Assembly (NCBI RefSeq): GCF_028867965.1
Contig: NZ_JAPQNT010000004.1
Span: 124,001 to 188,000 of the forward strand
Length of the DNA: 64,000 nucleotides
Reading direction: 5' to 3'
Source of the DNA: Flavobacterium sp. SUN046
GTDB taxonomy: Bacteria; Bacteroidota; Bacteroidia; Flavobacteriales; Flavobacteriaceae
In this document: positions 37,012 through 46,463 of the stretch, in pieces
Numbering within the stretch: the first letter of the stretch is position 1
Layout: the number at the start of each line of letters is the position of its first letter
The notes under the pieces: model-generated
Told to the model about the DNA's origin: nothing
Databases searched by the model: none
What the model saw: the letters and a program-made list of their open reading frames with translations, nothing else
Translations under genes and position numbers: made by a program

Positions 37012-38001
37012 ATGATAACAATACCTACAGTTAGTGTATGCATGATAACTTATGGTCATGAGAATTTTATAGAAGATGCTATAAATGGCGTTTTAATGCA
37101 ACAAACTAACTTTGAAATTGAATTATTAATTTCAAATGATTGTTCTCCAGACGCTACAGATGATGTGATTCAACGAATACTACAAAATCATCCTAAGGCT
37201 TCTTTAATAAAATATACCAATCACAAACAAAATATTGGAATGATGCCAAATTTTGTTTCAACACTTAAAAAATGTGTTGGAAAATATATCGCATTATGTG
37301 ATGGTGATGATTATTGGACTGATCCATTAAAACTTCAAAAGCAGGTTGATTTTTTAGAACTAAATTCTGAATTTTCGAGCTGTTATCACAAAGTTAAAAT
37401 CCAGTATCCTGACGGAAAAATTATTCATGATTATATTAAATTTAGACCTGATTCATACGATGATTTACAATCTTTAATCAACTCGCCAAATACTATTGCA
37501 ACTCCATCTTTAGTTTTTAGAAATAATATTATAAATTATCCTGATGAATTCGTAAAGTCACCAGTTGGAGATATTTTTCTTTTTTACCTTTTATGTGAAA
37601 AAGGAAAAATAAAATTTATTGAAGAAGAAATGTGTGTTTACAGGTTCGGAGTTGGAATTTATAGTGCTAATTCAGAGTATATAAAGCATTATCAGACTAT
37701 TGAGTTTTTAGTACTTTTTTATAATTATTACAGTAGAACCAATGATTCATTAAGTGTTCAGGCAATTATTTCTAAAAAAATATTTGAATTTTATAAGCGT
37801 TTTGCATCAGAAATTAAAAAAGACGATTTAAATTTTCTATTTGAAAATAAATCTCTAGTTAAAAGTCTTATTGATAATTACAATTCTGAAAGGATTACTC
37901 TTGAAAGTAAAAATATTGAATACAAAACATGGTCTGAAATTCTTAAAATTTTAGTAACACGATTACTCAATAAAGTAAAGTTATTTCAAAAAAAGAGTTA
38001 A
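37012..38001 (+). CDS. Glycosyltransferase family 2
   Basis: 329 residues with a GT-A domain: VSVCMITYGHENFIEDAINGV at the start, LLISNDCSPDATDDVI near 42, and the metal-binding LCDGDDYWTDPLKLQKQVDFL near 95. The DGDDYW motif is typical of a GT2 subgroup common in O-antigen loci. The last 100 residues are helical and basic. Donor and acceptor are unknown. It starts one base after the acetyltransferase stop. Confidence 0.88.
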   Translation: MITIPTVSVCMITYGHENFIEDAINGVLMQQTNFEIELLISNDCSPDATDDVIQRILQNHPKASLIKYTNHKQNIGMMPNFVSTLKKCVGKYIALCDGDDYWTDPLKLQKQVDFLELNSEFSSCYHKVKIQYPDGKIIHDYIKFRPDSYDDLQSLINSPNTIATPSLVFRNNIINYPDEFVKSPVGDIFLFYLLCEKGKIKFIEEEMCVYRFGVGIYSANSEYIKHYQTIEFLVLFYNYYSRTNDSLSVQAIISKKIFEFYKRFASEIKKDDLNFLFENKSLVKSLIDNYNSERITLESKNIEYKTWSEILKILVTRLLNKVKLFQKKS

Positions 38002-38017
38002 TTAAAATTTTCTTACT

Positions 38018-38935
38018 ATGATTTTAGACCAAATAAAAAAAATACTAATTCACAACAAAAAGCTAGAATACTACTATTGGTATTTAAGAACTTTTTCCAT
38101 GCGAGTCTCTTTTCCAAGATTGAAGGTCATGAAAGATATAGAAACAATTGATTTAATTATTAATAAAAAAAGTAGTATTAGCCGCTTCGGAGATGGTGAG
38201 TTAAAAATAATGCTAAAAAAAGCAGGATTAGTATTTCAATCTGAAAATTTAGAATTAGCCGAACGATTAAAAGAAGTACTTTGTTCTAATCTTGATAATC
38301 ATCTTGTAGGCTTGCCAAGAACTTTTCAAACAGTAAACGGTGAAATATTAAATTCAAAATATTATTGGCTTGGGTTTATTAATAAATTTGGAAAAGAGTT
38401 ATCAAGTTATTTAGATTCCAAAAAAGTGTACGCCAATGCTGGAATATCAAGATTTTATATTGGTAGAACTGACAAAAAATTATCTAAAAAAATCATAAAT
38501 CGATTTCAACAAGTATGGAATAATAAGGATTTATTAATAGTTGAAGGAAATTTTTCACGAATGGGTGTTGGTAATGATTTATTTAAAAATGCAGCCAGTT
38601 TAGAACGAATTTTATGTCCGTCAGAACATGCTTTCAATTATTATCCAGAAATTTTAAGTAGCGTACAAACTTATGGAAAGGATAAATTAATTTTAATTGC
38701 TTTGGGACCGACTGCTACCGTTTTAAGTTATGATTTGGCAAAAAGTGGTTATTGGGCACTTGATATTGGTCATATTGATATAGAATACATGTGGATGCTT
38801 GCTAATGTTGTAGAAAAAACGCCAGTAAAAGGACGATATGTTAGTGAAAATCAAGAAATTATTGATTTAGATATACCAAGTGAATACAAAGAAGACTATT
38901 TGAAAAGTATAATTTTAAAAATTGAAGTTGAATAA
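38018..38935 (+). CDS. GT-D fold glycosyltransferase (DUF1792), copy 1
   Basis: 305 residues. The family core has SRFGDGELKIM near 52, NAGISRFYIGR near 142, LIVEGNFSRMGVGNDLF near 177 and LIALGPTATVLSYDLAKSGYWALDIGHIDIEY spanning 230-262. DUF1792 proteins have the GT-D fold and a DxE-type metal site, here D-G-E in the first motif. They were first described in streptococcal glycosylation loci. A second copy at 43151 shares all motifs. Sugar specificity is unknown. Confidence 0.85.
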   Translation: MILDQIKKILIHNKKLEYYYWYLRTFSMRVSFPRLKVMKDIETIDLIINKKSSISRFGDGELKIMLKKAGLVFQSENLELAERLKEVLCSNLDNHLVGLPRTFQTVNGEILNSKYYWLGFINKFGKELSSYLDSKKVYANAGISRFYIGRTDKKLSKKIINRFQQVWNNKDLLIVEGNFSRMGVGNDLFKNAASLERILCPSEHAFNYYPEILSSVQTYGKDKLILIALGPTATVLSYDLAKSGYWALDIGHIDIEYMWMLANVVEKTPVKGRYVSENQEIIDLDIPSEYKEDYLKSIILKIEVE

Positions 38936-38972
38936 AAGCGCAGGTTAATTGAGAATTTATATCCATTAAGTA

Positions 38973-39965
38973 ATGAAAATTTCTATTGTTATTCCGGTTT
39001 ATAATGTAGCATCCTATCTGAGACAATGTTTAGATAGCGTTGTCAATCAAACATATAATGATTTGGAAATTATTTTAGTTAATGATGGCTCAACCGATAA
39101 CTCAAAAGAAATTTGTGAAGAATACCTTCTGAAAGACAATAGAATTATATTATTAAATAAGCAAAACGGTGGATTAAGTGAAGCAAGAAATTTTGGATTA
39201 GAAAAAGTTTCTGGAGATTATATTTGGTTCATTGATAGTGATGATTGGATTGTTCCCAATGCAACGCAAATTATAGTTGATAGTTTATTGAAATTCAATT
39301 GTGAAGTTTTAGGGTTCTCGCATATTAATTATTTTGAAGATAAAGATAAATTTTCAGAGGTTGTAAATTCACAAGAAATTCAAACTACAACTGGTGACAA
39401 TTATATTAAAGAATCAAAATTCTTTTTTCCAAGTGCATGGTCTCATGTTTACAGTAAAGTTTTTTTAAATAACTATGAACTATCATTTAAAATTAATCAG
39501 TTGCACGAAGATGATTATTTTAATATTAGTTGTTTTGGTAAAATTAAAACTATTGCCAAAATTAATAACGGATTGTATTATTACAGAAGACGTTCCAATA
39601 GTATCACTACTTCTGCTACTAAAGAAAATTTAGTAAAAAGAATGTCTTCATATATTGCATTATTGCAACTTTTTCAAACTATAAATGATATCGATTCCAA
39701 TTATTTAGAAATAAAGTCTAACGCCTATAAAGGAATTGTATATGAAATTTTAAAAAAATATGTTTTATCGAAAGAAACCACAATTGCTGAAAAATATTAT
39801 CAAATAAAAAGATTAAAACCATTTTTAAGAGGTTATCAATCCGAAGCAAATAATTTTAAACATTCTAAAAAGAACTGGTTTTTAAGAGGAACTTTAAATT
39901 TTAGTAGCCTATTATTTTTAACATCATTAACAGTATTTAATTCAAATCAACAAAATGAAGCTTAG
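38973..39965 (+). CDS. Glycosyltransferase family 2
   Basis: 330 residues. A textbook GT2 start is seen (ISIVIPVYNVASYLRQCLDSV), with LVNDGSTDNSKEIC near 35, GGLSEARNFGLEKVSGDYIWF near 67, the IDSDDW metal motif near 90, and HEDDYF near 168. A C-terminal region with basic and hydrophobic residues may attach it to the membrane. It overlaps the next GT gene by 11 bases, which indicates cotranslation. Confidence 0.9.
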   Translation: MKISIVIPVYNVASYLRQCLDSVVNQTYNDLEIILVNDGSTDNSKEICEEYLLKDNRIILLNKQNGGLSEARNFGLEKVSGDYIWFIDSDDWIVPNATQIIVDSLLKFNCEVLGFSHINYFEDKDKFSEVVNSQEIQTTTGDNYIKESKFFFPSAWSHVYSKVFLNNYELSFKINQLHEDDYFNISCFGKIKTIAKINNGLYYYRRRSNSITTSATKENLVKRMSSYIALLQLFQTINDIDSNYLEIKSNAYKGIVYEILKKYVLSKETTIAEKYYQIKRLKPFLRGYQSEANNFKHSKKNWFLRGTLNFSSLLFLTSLTVFNSNQQNEA

Positions 39966-40917
39966 TATAGTATTACCAATTTACAACACCGAGCACTATC
40001 TAAGAAGATGTTTGCAAAGTGTTTTTGACCAAGATTTACCAGCCGAAGAGTATGAATTAATAGCTGTAAATGATGGTTCAACAGATAGTTGCCCTCAAAT
40101 TCTAGAAGAATTCGCAAAAAAATATTCCAATTTGGTGTATTTAACTCACGAAAATATTGGTGATGCACTAACCAGAAATCGCGGAATTGATGCGGCTAAA
40201 GGTAAATACTTAACATTTTTAGATTCCGATGATGCTATAGAAAACAATACTTTCAAGACAATTATCGAAAAAGCCGAAAAGGAGAATTTAGATATTTTGT
40301 ACATGAAAATGTCACAATATGACGAAGAAGGAAATTATCTAAGAGACATGCCAGCCATTGGTGAAGAAGGTGTTGTGAAATCTGGTTTTGAACATCCAAG
40401 ACGCACGTTTCCAGCTACTTTATACAGACGTTCAATTGTTTTAGATACTCGTTTTGACAAAAGAATTCTGTTAGGTTGTGATTCTGTTTTTAATGCTATA
40501 ATTCAAACAAGAGCTGATAGATGTAGCTATATTTCAATACCTTATTACAAATATACTAACCGCCAAAATTCAATTAGTAAGCAAGGTTATACCGATAGAT
40601 GTTACCACGGTTATATTAAATCTATCGAATTGTTGGCAGACTATAAAATTGCAATTTTTCCAAATCCAACGCCTGCTCAAAAGCTTTATTTTGATGCCGT
40701 AATCACTATTTTTATTGATATTACTCTTAAATTAAGTATTGTTCCTACTCTTAAAAAAGAACGGTTCGAAGAGCTTAAAAAAGTTTTGAAAGGTTATGAT
40801 TTAAGCTATTTAATTACTGATAAATCTAAAGAATTCAAGTATTTCGATAAAAATTTTACGCTTTTTTATTTGTACAATAAAGCCAAAAAAATTAAGCAAC
40901 TAATTTCTTCAAAATAA
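39955..40917 (+). CDS. Glycosyltransferase family 2
   Basis: 320 residues. LSIVLPIYNTEHYLRRCLQSV is followed by AVNDGSTDSCPQIL near 38, NIGDALTRNRGIDAAKGKY near 67 and the FLDSDDA metal motif near 88. RRSIVLDTRFDKRILLGCDSVF near 148-172 corresponds to the acceptor-side region where related enzymes have an ED motif; here it reads GCDS. It starts inside the end of the preceding GT gene, and the next GT2 is 30 bases downstream. Specificity is unknown. Confidence 0.88.
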   Translation: MKLSIVLPIYNTEHYLRRCLQSVFDQDLPAEEYELIAVNDGSTDSCPQILEEFAKKYSNLVYLTHENIGDALTRNRGIDAAKGKYLTFLDSDDAIENNTFKTIIEKAEKENLDILYMKMSQYDEEGNYLRDMPAIGEEGVVKSGFEHPRRTFPATLYRRSIVLDTRFDKRILLGCDSVFNAIIQTRADRCSYISIPYYKYTNRQNSISKQGYTDRCYHGYIKSIELLADYKIAIFPNPTPAQKLYFDAVITIFIDITLKLSIVPTLKKERFEELKKVLKGYDLSYLITDKSKEFKYFDKNFTLFYLYNKAKKIKQLISSK

Positions 40918-40946
40918 ATAATGTTGCCATTTTACACTTCTAACTA

Positions 40947-41972
40947 ATGATAAAAGTTTCTGTAATAATTCCTGTTTTTAATACTGCAAAACATTTGCAT
41001 AAATGTATGGAATCATTACTATCGCAAACACTTACTGATTGTGAATTTATTTTTATCAATGATGGTTCTAAAGATGAAAGTCAAAGTATAATTGAATCTT
41101 ATCAAAAGAACGACGCTAGAATTAAACTTGTAAATCAAGAAAATAAAGGTGTAAGTGTAGCAAGAAATGAAGGTTTAAAAATAGCATCTGGTGAATTCAT
41201 TGGATTTGTTGATGCTGATGATTTCTCAGAAAAAGATTGCTTTGAGACCTTATATGTTGCTGCTAAAAAACACGATTTGGATGTTGTGATTTGTGATTAT
41301 TATTCTTATCTCAACGAAACTTCATATGTTGTAAAAGCACCATTTCAACATAATCAAGTTTTAGAAAAAGTATCAATTCAAAAGCAATTAATTCCACATT
41401 TTATAAGTCATGACAACCTAAATGCCATTTGGAATAAACTCTACAAAAAGAGTGTAATCGATACTTTTAAAATTCAATTTCCAATTGGAGTTGCCTTAGG
41501 TGAAGATGGTTGGTTCAATTTAAATTATTTTTTTCATTCCAATAAAGTTTTGTTTTTAGAGTATGTAGGCTATCATTATGTTGAGGTTTCAGGAAGTGCT
41601 ACCAGAAATTTTAAATCCAAAAACTATTTTGCTCGAATAGAAGAAGAATTTTTGCAAGATTATTCAGCTTTTGTAAATGACTATTTAACTATTGAACAAA
41701 TAGCTACTTTAAAATCAATTAAGTTTTTGAACCGCACCATTTCGTTATTGAATGAATATTGTGATCCGAAAAACGAATTAAAATCAGACAAGAAAAAGTA
41801 TATCAATGAAGTTTTTAAAAGTAAAACTTTAACAAATATTTTGGATAAGTACTATAATATAGTATTTTTACAAAAATCGAAATTTGAACGATTAGTTTTG
41901 TTCGCTTTAAAACATAAATTAAGATATTTACTCTATGCATTAACTGCTTACAGTAGATTTAGAAATAAATAA
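40947..41972 (+). CDS. Glycosyltransferase family 2
   Basis: 341 residues. VSVIIPVFNTAKHLHKCMESL, FINDGSKDESQSII near 35, GVSVARNEGLKIASGEFIGF near 68, VDADDFSEKDCFE near 90 and GEDGWFNLNYF near 185 follow the GT2 order. It is the third of three consecutive GT2 genes. The basic C-terminal region (KHKLRYLLYALTAYSRFRNK) may bind membrane. It is followed after two bases by the pyruvyl transferase gene. Confidence 0.9.
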   Translation: MIKVSVIIPVFNTAKHLHKCMESLLSQTLTDCEFIFINDGSKDESQSIIESYQKNDARIKLVNQENKGVSVARNEGLKIASGEFIGFVDADDFSEKDCFETLYVAAKKHDLDVVICDYYSYLNETSYVVKAPFQHNQVLEKVSIQKQLIPHFISHDNLNAIWNKLYKKSVIDTFKIQFPIGVALGEDGWFNLNYFFHSNKVLFLEYVGYHYVEVSGSATRNFKSKNYFARIEEEFLQDYSAFVNDYLTIEQIATLKSIKFLNRTISLLNEYCDPKNELKSDKKKYINEVFKSKTLTNILDKYYNIVFLQKSKFERLVLFALKHKLRYLLYALTAYSRFRNK

Positions 41973-41974
41973 AA

Positions 41975-43135
41975 ATGAAAATATTATTGTTTTTTCACGT
42001 AGGAAGTTTAAATCGTGGTTGTGAAGCAATTGTTCGCTCCAGCGTTGATTTGATTAAAAAAGAATATCCAAATGCAGTTGTAAATTTAGCATCATTCAAT
42101 CCAGAATCGGATGCCTTGATTCCAAATTTGAATAACATTTATGATGTTCGTACTTCCAAAGTGAATTTGTATTCTGTAGAAGGAGTTATTTCAGCATTTA
42201 ATGTGAAATTTTTTAAAGATGAAACGTATTATTGGAGTAAAAACTATAAGAAATTGATAGCTTTAATTCCACAACACGACATTTTTCTTTCTATTGGTGG
42301 CGATAACTATTGCTACGGCGAACAACCTTGGCTTTATGAAATTGATAGATTGATCAAAAAAGCTGGGAAGAAACTTGTTCTTTGGGGTGCATCCATTGGT
42401 GGTGAAGACATTTCAGATACCAAAATTAAAGATTTATCATCTTTCGATTTATTATTAGTTAGAGAAAGTTTGACTCAAAATATCCTTAAAAGTAAAGGAA
42501 TCCAAAATGTTGAACTAATTGCTGATAGTGCTTTTACTATGCAAAAAGAAGAATTGCCTTTACCATTCGGATGGCAAGTTGGCAACACAATCGGATTTAA
42601 TTTTAGTCCATTGGTATGGAAAAAAAATAAAGAATCTCACAAAGCTGCTTTCGATTTAATCAAACATATTATTGACACAACATCCATGACAATTGCCTTT
42701 ACACCGCATGTTATTGAACCCAATAATGATGATTCCGAGTGTATGCAAGATTTTTACAATGCGTTTGAAAGCACTGGACGAGTTATTTTGATTCCAAATA
42801 ATCTAAATGCAATTCAATACAAAGGTTACATCGCGAGGATGAAATTTTTCATTGGAGCAAGAACTCATGCTACGATTGCAGCTTATTCGACACTTATTCC
42901 AACAATGGTTTTAGGTTATAGTATTAAATCTAAAGGAATTGCCAAAGATATTTTTGGAGAAGAAAAATTAGTATTAAGTCTTGCCGAAATTTCAGATAGC
43001 AATAAATTAATAGAGAAATTCGATGAAATGATTTCACAAGAAAAAGAAATCATCAATGAGTTGGCAAATAATATTCCGAGAATTAAAGAAATGTCAAAAA
43101 AAGCACCTGTTTTTTTAAAACAAGTCATGAATTAA
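41975..43135 (+). CDS. Polysaccharide pyruvyl transferase family protein
   Basis: 386 residues. The N-terminus FFHVGSLNRGCEAIVRSSVDLI fits the family's Asn/Gly start. ISIGGDNYCYG near 108, LVLWGASIGGED near 132, LLVRESLTQNILKSKGI near 160 and FIGARTHATIAAYSTLIPTMVLGYS near 290 match the PS_pyruv_trans domain. Members add a pyruvate ketal to sugars from phosphoenolpyruvate, giving an acidic polymer. The target residue is unknown. Confidence 0.87.
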   Translation: MKILLFFHVGSLNRGCEAIVRSSVDLIKKEYPNAVVNLASFNPESDALIPNLNNIYDVRTSKVNLYSVEGVISAFNVKFFKDETYYWSKNYKKLIALIPQHDIFLSIGGDNYCYGEQPWLYEIDRLIKKAGKKLVLWGASIGGEDISDTKIKDLSSFDLLLVRESLTQNILKSKGIQNVELIADSAFTMQKEELPLPFGWQVGNTIGFNFSPLVWKKNKESHKAAFDLIKHIIDTTSMTIAFTPHVIEPNNDDSECMQDFYNAFESTGRVILIPNNLNAIQYKGYIARMKFFIGARTHATIAAYSTLIPTMVLGYSIKSKGIAKDIFGEEKLVLSLAEISDSNKLIEKFDEMISQEKEIINELANNIPRIKEMSKKAPVFLKQVMN

Positions 43136-43150
43136 TTTAGTTCAAATCGT

Positions 43151-44056
43151 ATGAAAAAAATCATTTTTGCTACTTATTATGCTGTCAAACGACCGTTAGT
43201 TATTTTTTATAATCAATTGGTTTCAAAATTTCATGCACAGCCAAAAGTGATGTTAATTGATGAAACGATTCAATACATTTTAGATAACAAATGTTCGGTT
43301 AGTAGGTATGGAGATGGCGAAATATGGATTGCTGTTGGTGGAGAAATTATTTATCAAAAGCAAGATGCTAAGTTAATGCAACGATTGCAAGAAGTACTTT
43401 CTAGTGATGAAGCTAAAAACAATCATATAGTTACAGTTCCAGATATTTTTGAAGATAGAAAATTAGCTTTGCGAACTGAAGTGAATCAAAAATTTTGGCG
43501 TGAACATTTAAGTATTCATCGAAAAGATTGGTACCGTTTCATGATAAAAGACAAGCAGTATTTCAATACAGCTATTAGTAGATTTTATATGCCAATTCAA
43601 GATAAAGAAAAAAGCAAAACTTATATTTCTTTGTTGAAACAAATTTGGCAAGGAAAAGATATTGTAATTGTTGAAGGAAAACAAAGTAGACTCGGTATGG
43701 GAAATGACTTGTTTTCAGAATGCAAAAGCGTTGGCAGAATAACAGGTCCGCCAGAAAATGCTTTTGATAAATATGACGCTATACTTTCTGGAGTTCAAAA
43801 AGTCGATAAAAATAAATTGATATTAATTGCTTTGGGTCCAACTGCTACTATTTTAGCTTATGATTTGCACAAGCTAGGCTATTGGGCTATCGATTTAGGA
43901 AATATAGATATTGAATACGAATGGTTTAAAATGGGAACTTTGGTTCCGGTTAAAATCGCAACCAAATATACGCATGGAACTAAAGATGGAAACATCAATA
44001 TTGTTGATGCAAAAGACGATTTGTACCAAAGTCAAATATTGTTCAATATAGACTAA
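43151..44056 (+). CDS. GT-D fold glycosyltransferase (DUF1792), copy 2
   Basis: 301 residues, paralogous to 38018-38935. Shared motifs are VSRYGDGEIWIA near 50, NTAISRFYMPIQDKEKS near 138, IVEGKQSRLGMGNDLF near 178 and ILIALGPTATILAYDLHKLG near 225, then YWAIDLGNIDIEYEW. The divergence between the two copies is large enough for different specificity. It ends at a TAA; the next gene begins 12 bases later at a TTG. Confidence 0.85.
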   Translation: MKKIIFATYYAVKRPLVIFYNQLVSKFHAQPKVMLIDETIQYILDNKCSVSRYGDGEIWIAVGGEIIYQKQDAKLMQRLQEVLSSDEAKNNHIVTVPDIFEDRKLALRTEVNQKFWREHLSIHRKDWYRFMIKDKQYFNTAISRFYMPIQDKEKSKTYISLLKQIWQGKDIVIVEGKQSRLGMGNDLFSECKSVGRITGPPENAFDKYDAILSGVQKVDKNKLILIALGPTATILAYDLHKLGYWAIDLGNIDIEYEWFKMGTLVPVKIATKYTHGTKDGNINIVDAKDDLYQSQILFNID

Positions 44057-44068
44057 TTCTACCAACTA

Positions 44069-45262
44069 TTGGAACTTCCAAAATCTAAAATATTATTTGT
44101 AATTCCAAGTCTCGAAGCTGGTGGCGGAGAAAAAAGTTTAGTCAATTTACTAAATACAATAGACTATAACAACTATGATGTAGATTTAGTTTTGTTTAAA
44201 AATGCTGGAATTTTTTTAAAAGCAATTCCTTCTCAAGTTACTATTTTACCAATAAATGGCGATTATACAAATTTCACAAAATCTATAAAATCAAGTGTTT
44301 TAAGTTTTGTAAAACAAGGTAAAATCGGAATGGCAATTTCCAGAATACTTTTTACAATTAATAATAGTTTAGAAAAAAATTCAGGAATATCGGAACAAAA
44401 AGGTTGGAAACACATTAGAAAATCTATTACGCCAATCACTACTCAATATGATGCAGCCGTTGGATTTCTTGAAAAATCATCTATTTATTTTATTGTTGAT
44501 TGTGTAAATGCCAAAAAGAAAATCGGTTTCATTCACAATGATTATACTAAATTGAATTTGAATGCTGATTTTGATGCTCCTTATTTTAGAAAGTTAAGCG
44601 CAATTGCAACTGTTTCTGAAGAATGTGCATCGGTTTTAAAATCGATTTTTCCGTCTGAAAAAGATAAAGTTTCAGTAATTTATAATATCGTTTCTACTTC
44701 GCTTATTCAAAAAATGGCTGAAGAGCAAATCACTCTCGATACTTCCAAACCAATTGTACTTTCAATTGGACGATTGCATCCACAAAAAGGATTTGATATG
44801 GCCATTGAAGCAGCTAAAATCCTAAAAGAAAATGCCGTTTCATTTCAATGGATTGTTATTGGTGAAGGTGCCGAACGAAAAACATTGGAACTTAAAATTG
44901 AAAAATATAATTTAAAAAATGATTTCCAATTGATTGGTTTGCGAGAAAATCCGTATCCCTATCTAAAAGCAGCAACACTATATGCTCAACCATCGCGCTA
45001 TGAAGGCAAATCAATTGCGATAGATGAAGCTAAAATTATGCAAAAGCCGATACTGGTTACTAATTTCACCACTGCCAAAGATCAAATTAGTCATCAAAAA
45101 AATGGTTGGATGACAGCATTTGACGAAAATGAATTAGCAAAGGATCTAACTTATCTTTTACAAAATAAAACTGTTCAAGAAGAATTATCTTTAAATTTGT
45201 CTAAAGAAAATTTGAGCACCGAAAGTGAAATTTTAAAACTTTACAGCTTATTAAATGGATAA
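44069..45262 (+). CDS. Glycosyltransferase family 4, tandem copy 1
   Basis: 397 residues. It must start at TTG (44069): the preceding in-frame codons run back to the stop of the upstream gene (44054-44056), and the conserved N-terminus LFVIPSLEAGGGEKSLVNLL begins nine residues in. GT-B fold; the donor site is PIVLSIGRLHPQKGFDMAIEA near 225, with LIGLRENPYPYLKAA and EGKSIAIDEAKIMQKPILVTN near 312-332 (E-x7-E). It is closely related to the next gene, which it overlaps by eight bases. Confidence 0.87.
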   Translation: MELPKSKILFVIPSLEAGGGEKSLVNLLNTIDYNNYDVDLVLFKNAGIFLKAIPSQVTILPINGDYTNFTKSIKSSVLSFVKQGKIGMAISRILFTINNSLEKNSGISEQKGWKHIRKSITPITTQYDAAVGFLEKSSIYFIVDCVNAKKKIGFIHNDYTKLNLNADFDAPYFRKLSAIATVSEECASVLKSIFPSEKDKVSVIYNIVSTSLIQKMAEEQITLDTSKPIVLSIGRLHPQKGFDMAIEAAKILKENAVSFQWIVIGEGAERKTLELKIEKYNLKNDFQLIGLRENPYPYLKAATLYAQPSRYEGKSIAIDEAKIMQKPILVTNFTTAKDQISHQKNGWMTAFDENELAKDLTYLLQNKTVQEELSLNLSKENLSTESEILKLYSLLNG

Positions 45263-46460
45263 TTCAAGGAAAAATCTACTGTTTATAATCAATAATCTAA
45301 CTTGTGGTGGTGCTGAAAAAGCATTGGTTTCTTTGTTACAAACTATTGATTATTCGCGTTTTAATGTAGATTTGTATTTGTTTAAGCAAACTGGTGTTTT
45401 TATGAATCAAGTTCCCAAAGAAGTCGTTTTACTTCCAGAACCTGAAAATTACAAATACTTCGATATGTCTATAAAAACAGCAATTATAGACAATCTAAAA
45501 AAAGGAAAATTCAATGTGGTTTGGAATCGAATCTTAGCTGGATTTGTTTTTAAAAGTGAAAAGATTAAAGCGGTTGCTGAACAAAAAGCATGGAAATACT
45601 TGGGTAGAACAATGCGTCCAATCCAAAAAGAATATGATGTTGCAATAGGGTTTTTAGAAAAAACGCCTAATTATTTTTGTGTTGAAAAAGTAACGGCTAA
45701 GAAAAAAATCGGATTTATAATGAACGATTATAATAAGCTAAAAATGGATAAAACCATTGACGATTATTATTTTAAAAAGCTAGATTTTATAGCTCTAGAT
45801 TCTGATGGAAGTAAACAAGTTATGATCGAAACTTTTCCTCATTTTAAAGATAAATTTAAAGTTATAAAAAGTATCATTTCTGCTACCACAATTCACAAAC
45901 TTGCTCAAGAACAAGTCAACGATTTGCCTGAAGGATTTAAACTGATTTCTGTTGGTAGATTGACGCATCAAAAAGGATTTGATTTAGCATTGGAAGCCGT
46001 TAAAAAAGTATTTGATAAAGGCATCAAATTTCAATGGATAATTATTGGCGATGGCGAAGAAAAGAAAGCATTAATTGACAAAGCAATCGAATATGGAATT
46101 TCAGATAATATTCATTTTTTAGGAATAAAAGAAAATCATTATCCTTATCTAATGCAATCCGATATTTTTTTGCACACTTCGCGTTTTGAAGGATTTGGAA
46201 TTGTTGTTCATGAAGCTAAAATTTTAGCAAAACCAATTTTATTAACTGATTTTAATGTGGCAAGAATTCATGTTGAACACGAAAAAAGTGGTTTGATAGC
46301 TGAGTTAAATTCCGATTCGATTGCCGAGAATTTAGAACGATTAATTATAGATGCCGATTTAAGAAAACAATTTTCAGAAGTTTTATCACAGCAAAATTTT
46401 GGAACCGAAAATGAAATTGCCCATTTTTACAAACTATTAGAAGACGAATCTAAACAATAA
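45255..46460 (+). CDS. Glycosyltransferase family 4, tandem copy 2
   Basis: 401 residues, paralogous to the previous gene along its whole length (GGAEKALVSLLQTIDY near 17, KKKIGFIMNDYNKLKM near 150, LISVGRLTHQKGFDLALEAV near 235, EGFGIVVHEAKILAKPILLTD near 313). The E-x7-E donor-phosphate motif is intact. It starts at an ATG eight bases before the stop of copy 1, so translation is likely coupled. Linkage unknown. Confidence 0.9.
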   Translation: MDNSRKNLLFIINNLTCGGAEKALVSLLQTIDYSRFNVDLYLFKQTGVFMNQVPKEVVLLPEPENYKYFDMSIKTAIIDNLKKGKFNVVWNRILAGFVFKSEKIKAVAEQKAWKYLGRTMRPIQKEYDVAIGFLEKTPNYFCVEKVTAKKKIGFIMNDYNKLKMDKTIDDYYFKKLDFIALDSDGSKQVMIETFPHFKDKFKVIKSIISATTIHKLAQEQVNDLPEGFKLISVGRLTHQKGFDLALEAVKKVFDKGIKFQWIIIGDGEEKKALIDKAIEYGISDNIHFLGIKENHYPYLMQSDIFLHTSRFEGFGIVVHEAKILAKPILLTDFNVARIHVEHEKSGLIAELNSDSIAENLERLIIDADLRKQFSEVLSQQNFGTENEIAHFYKLLEDESKQ

Positions 46461-46463
46461 ATT

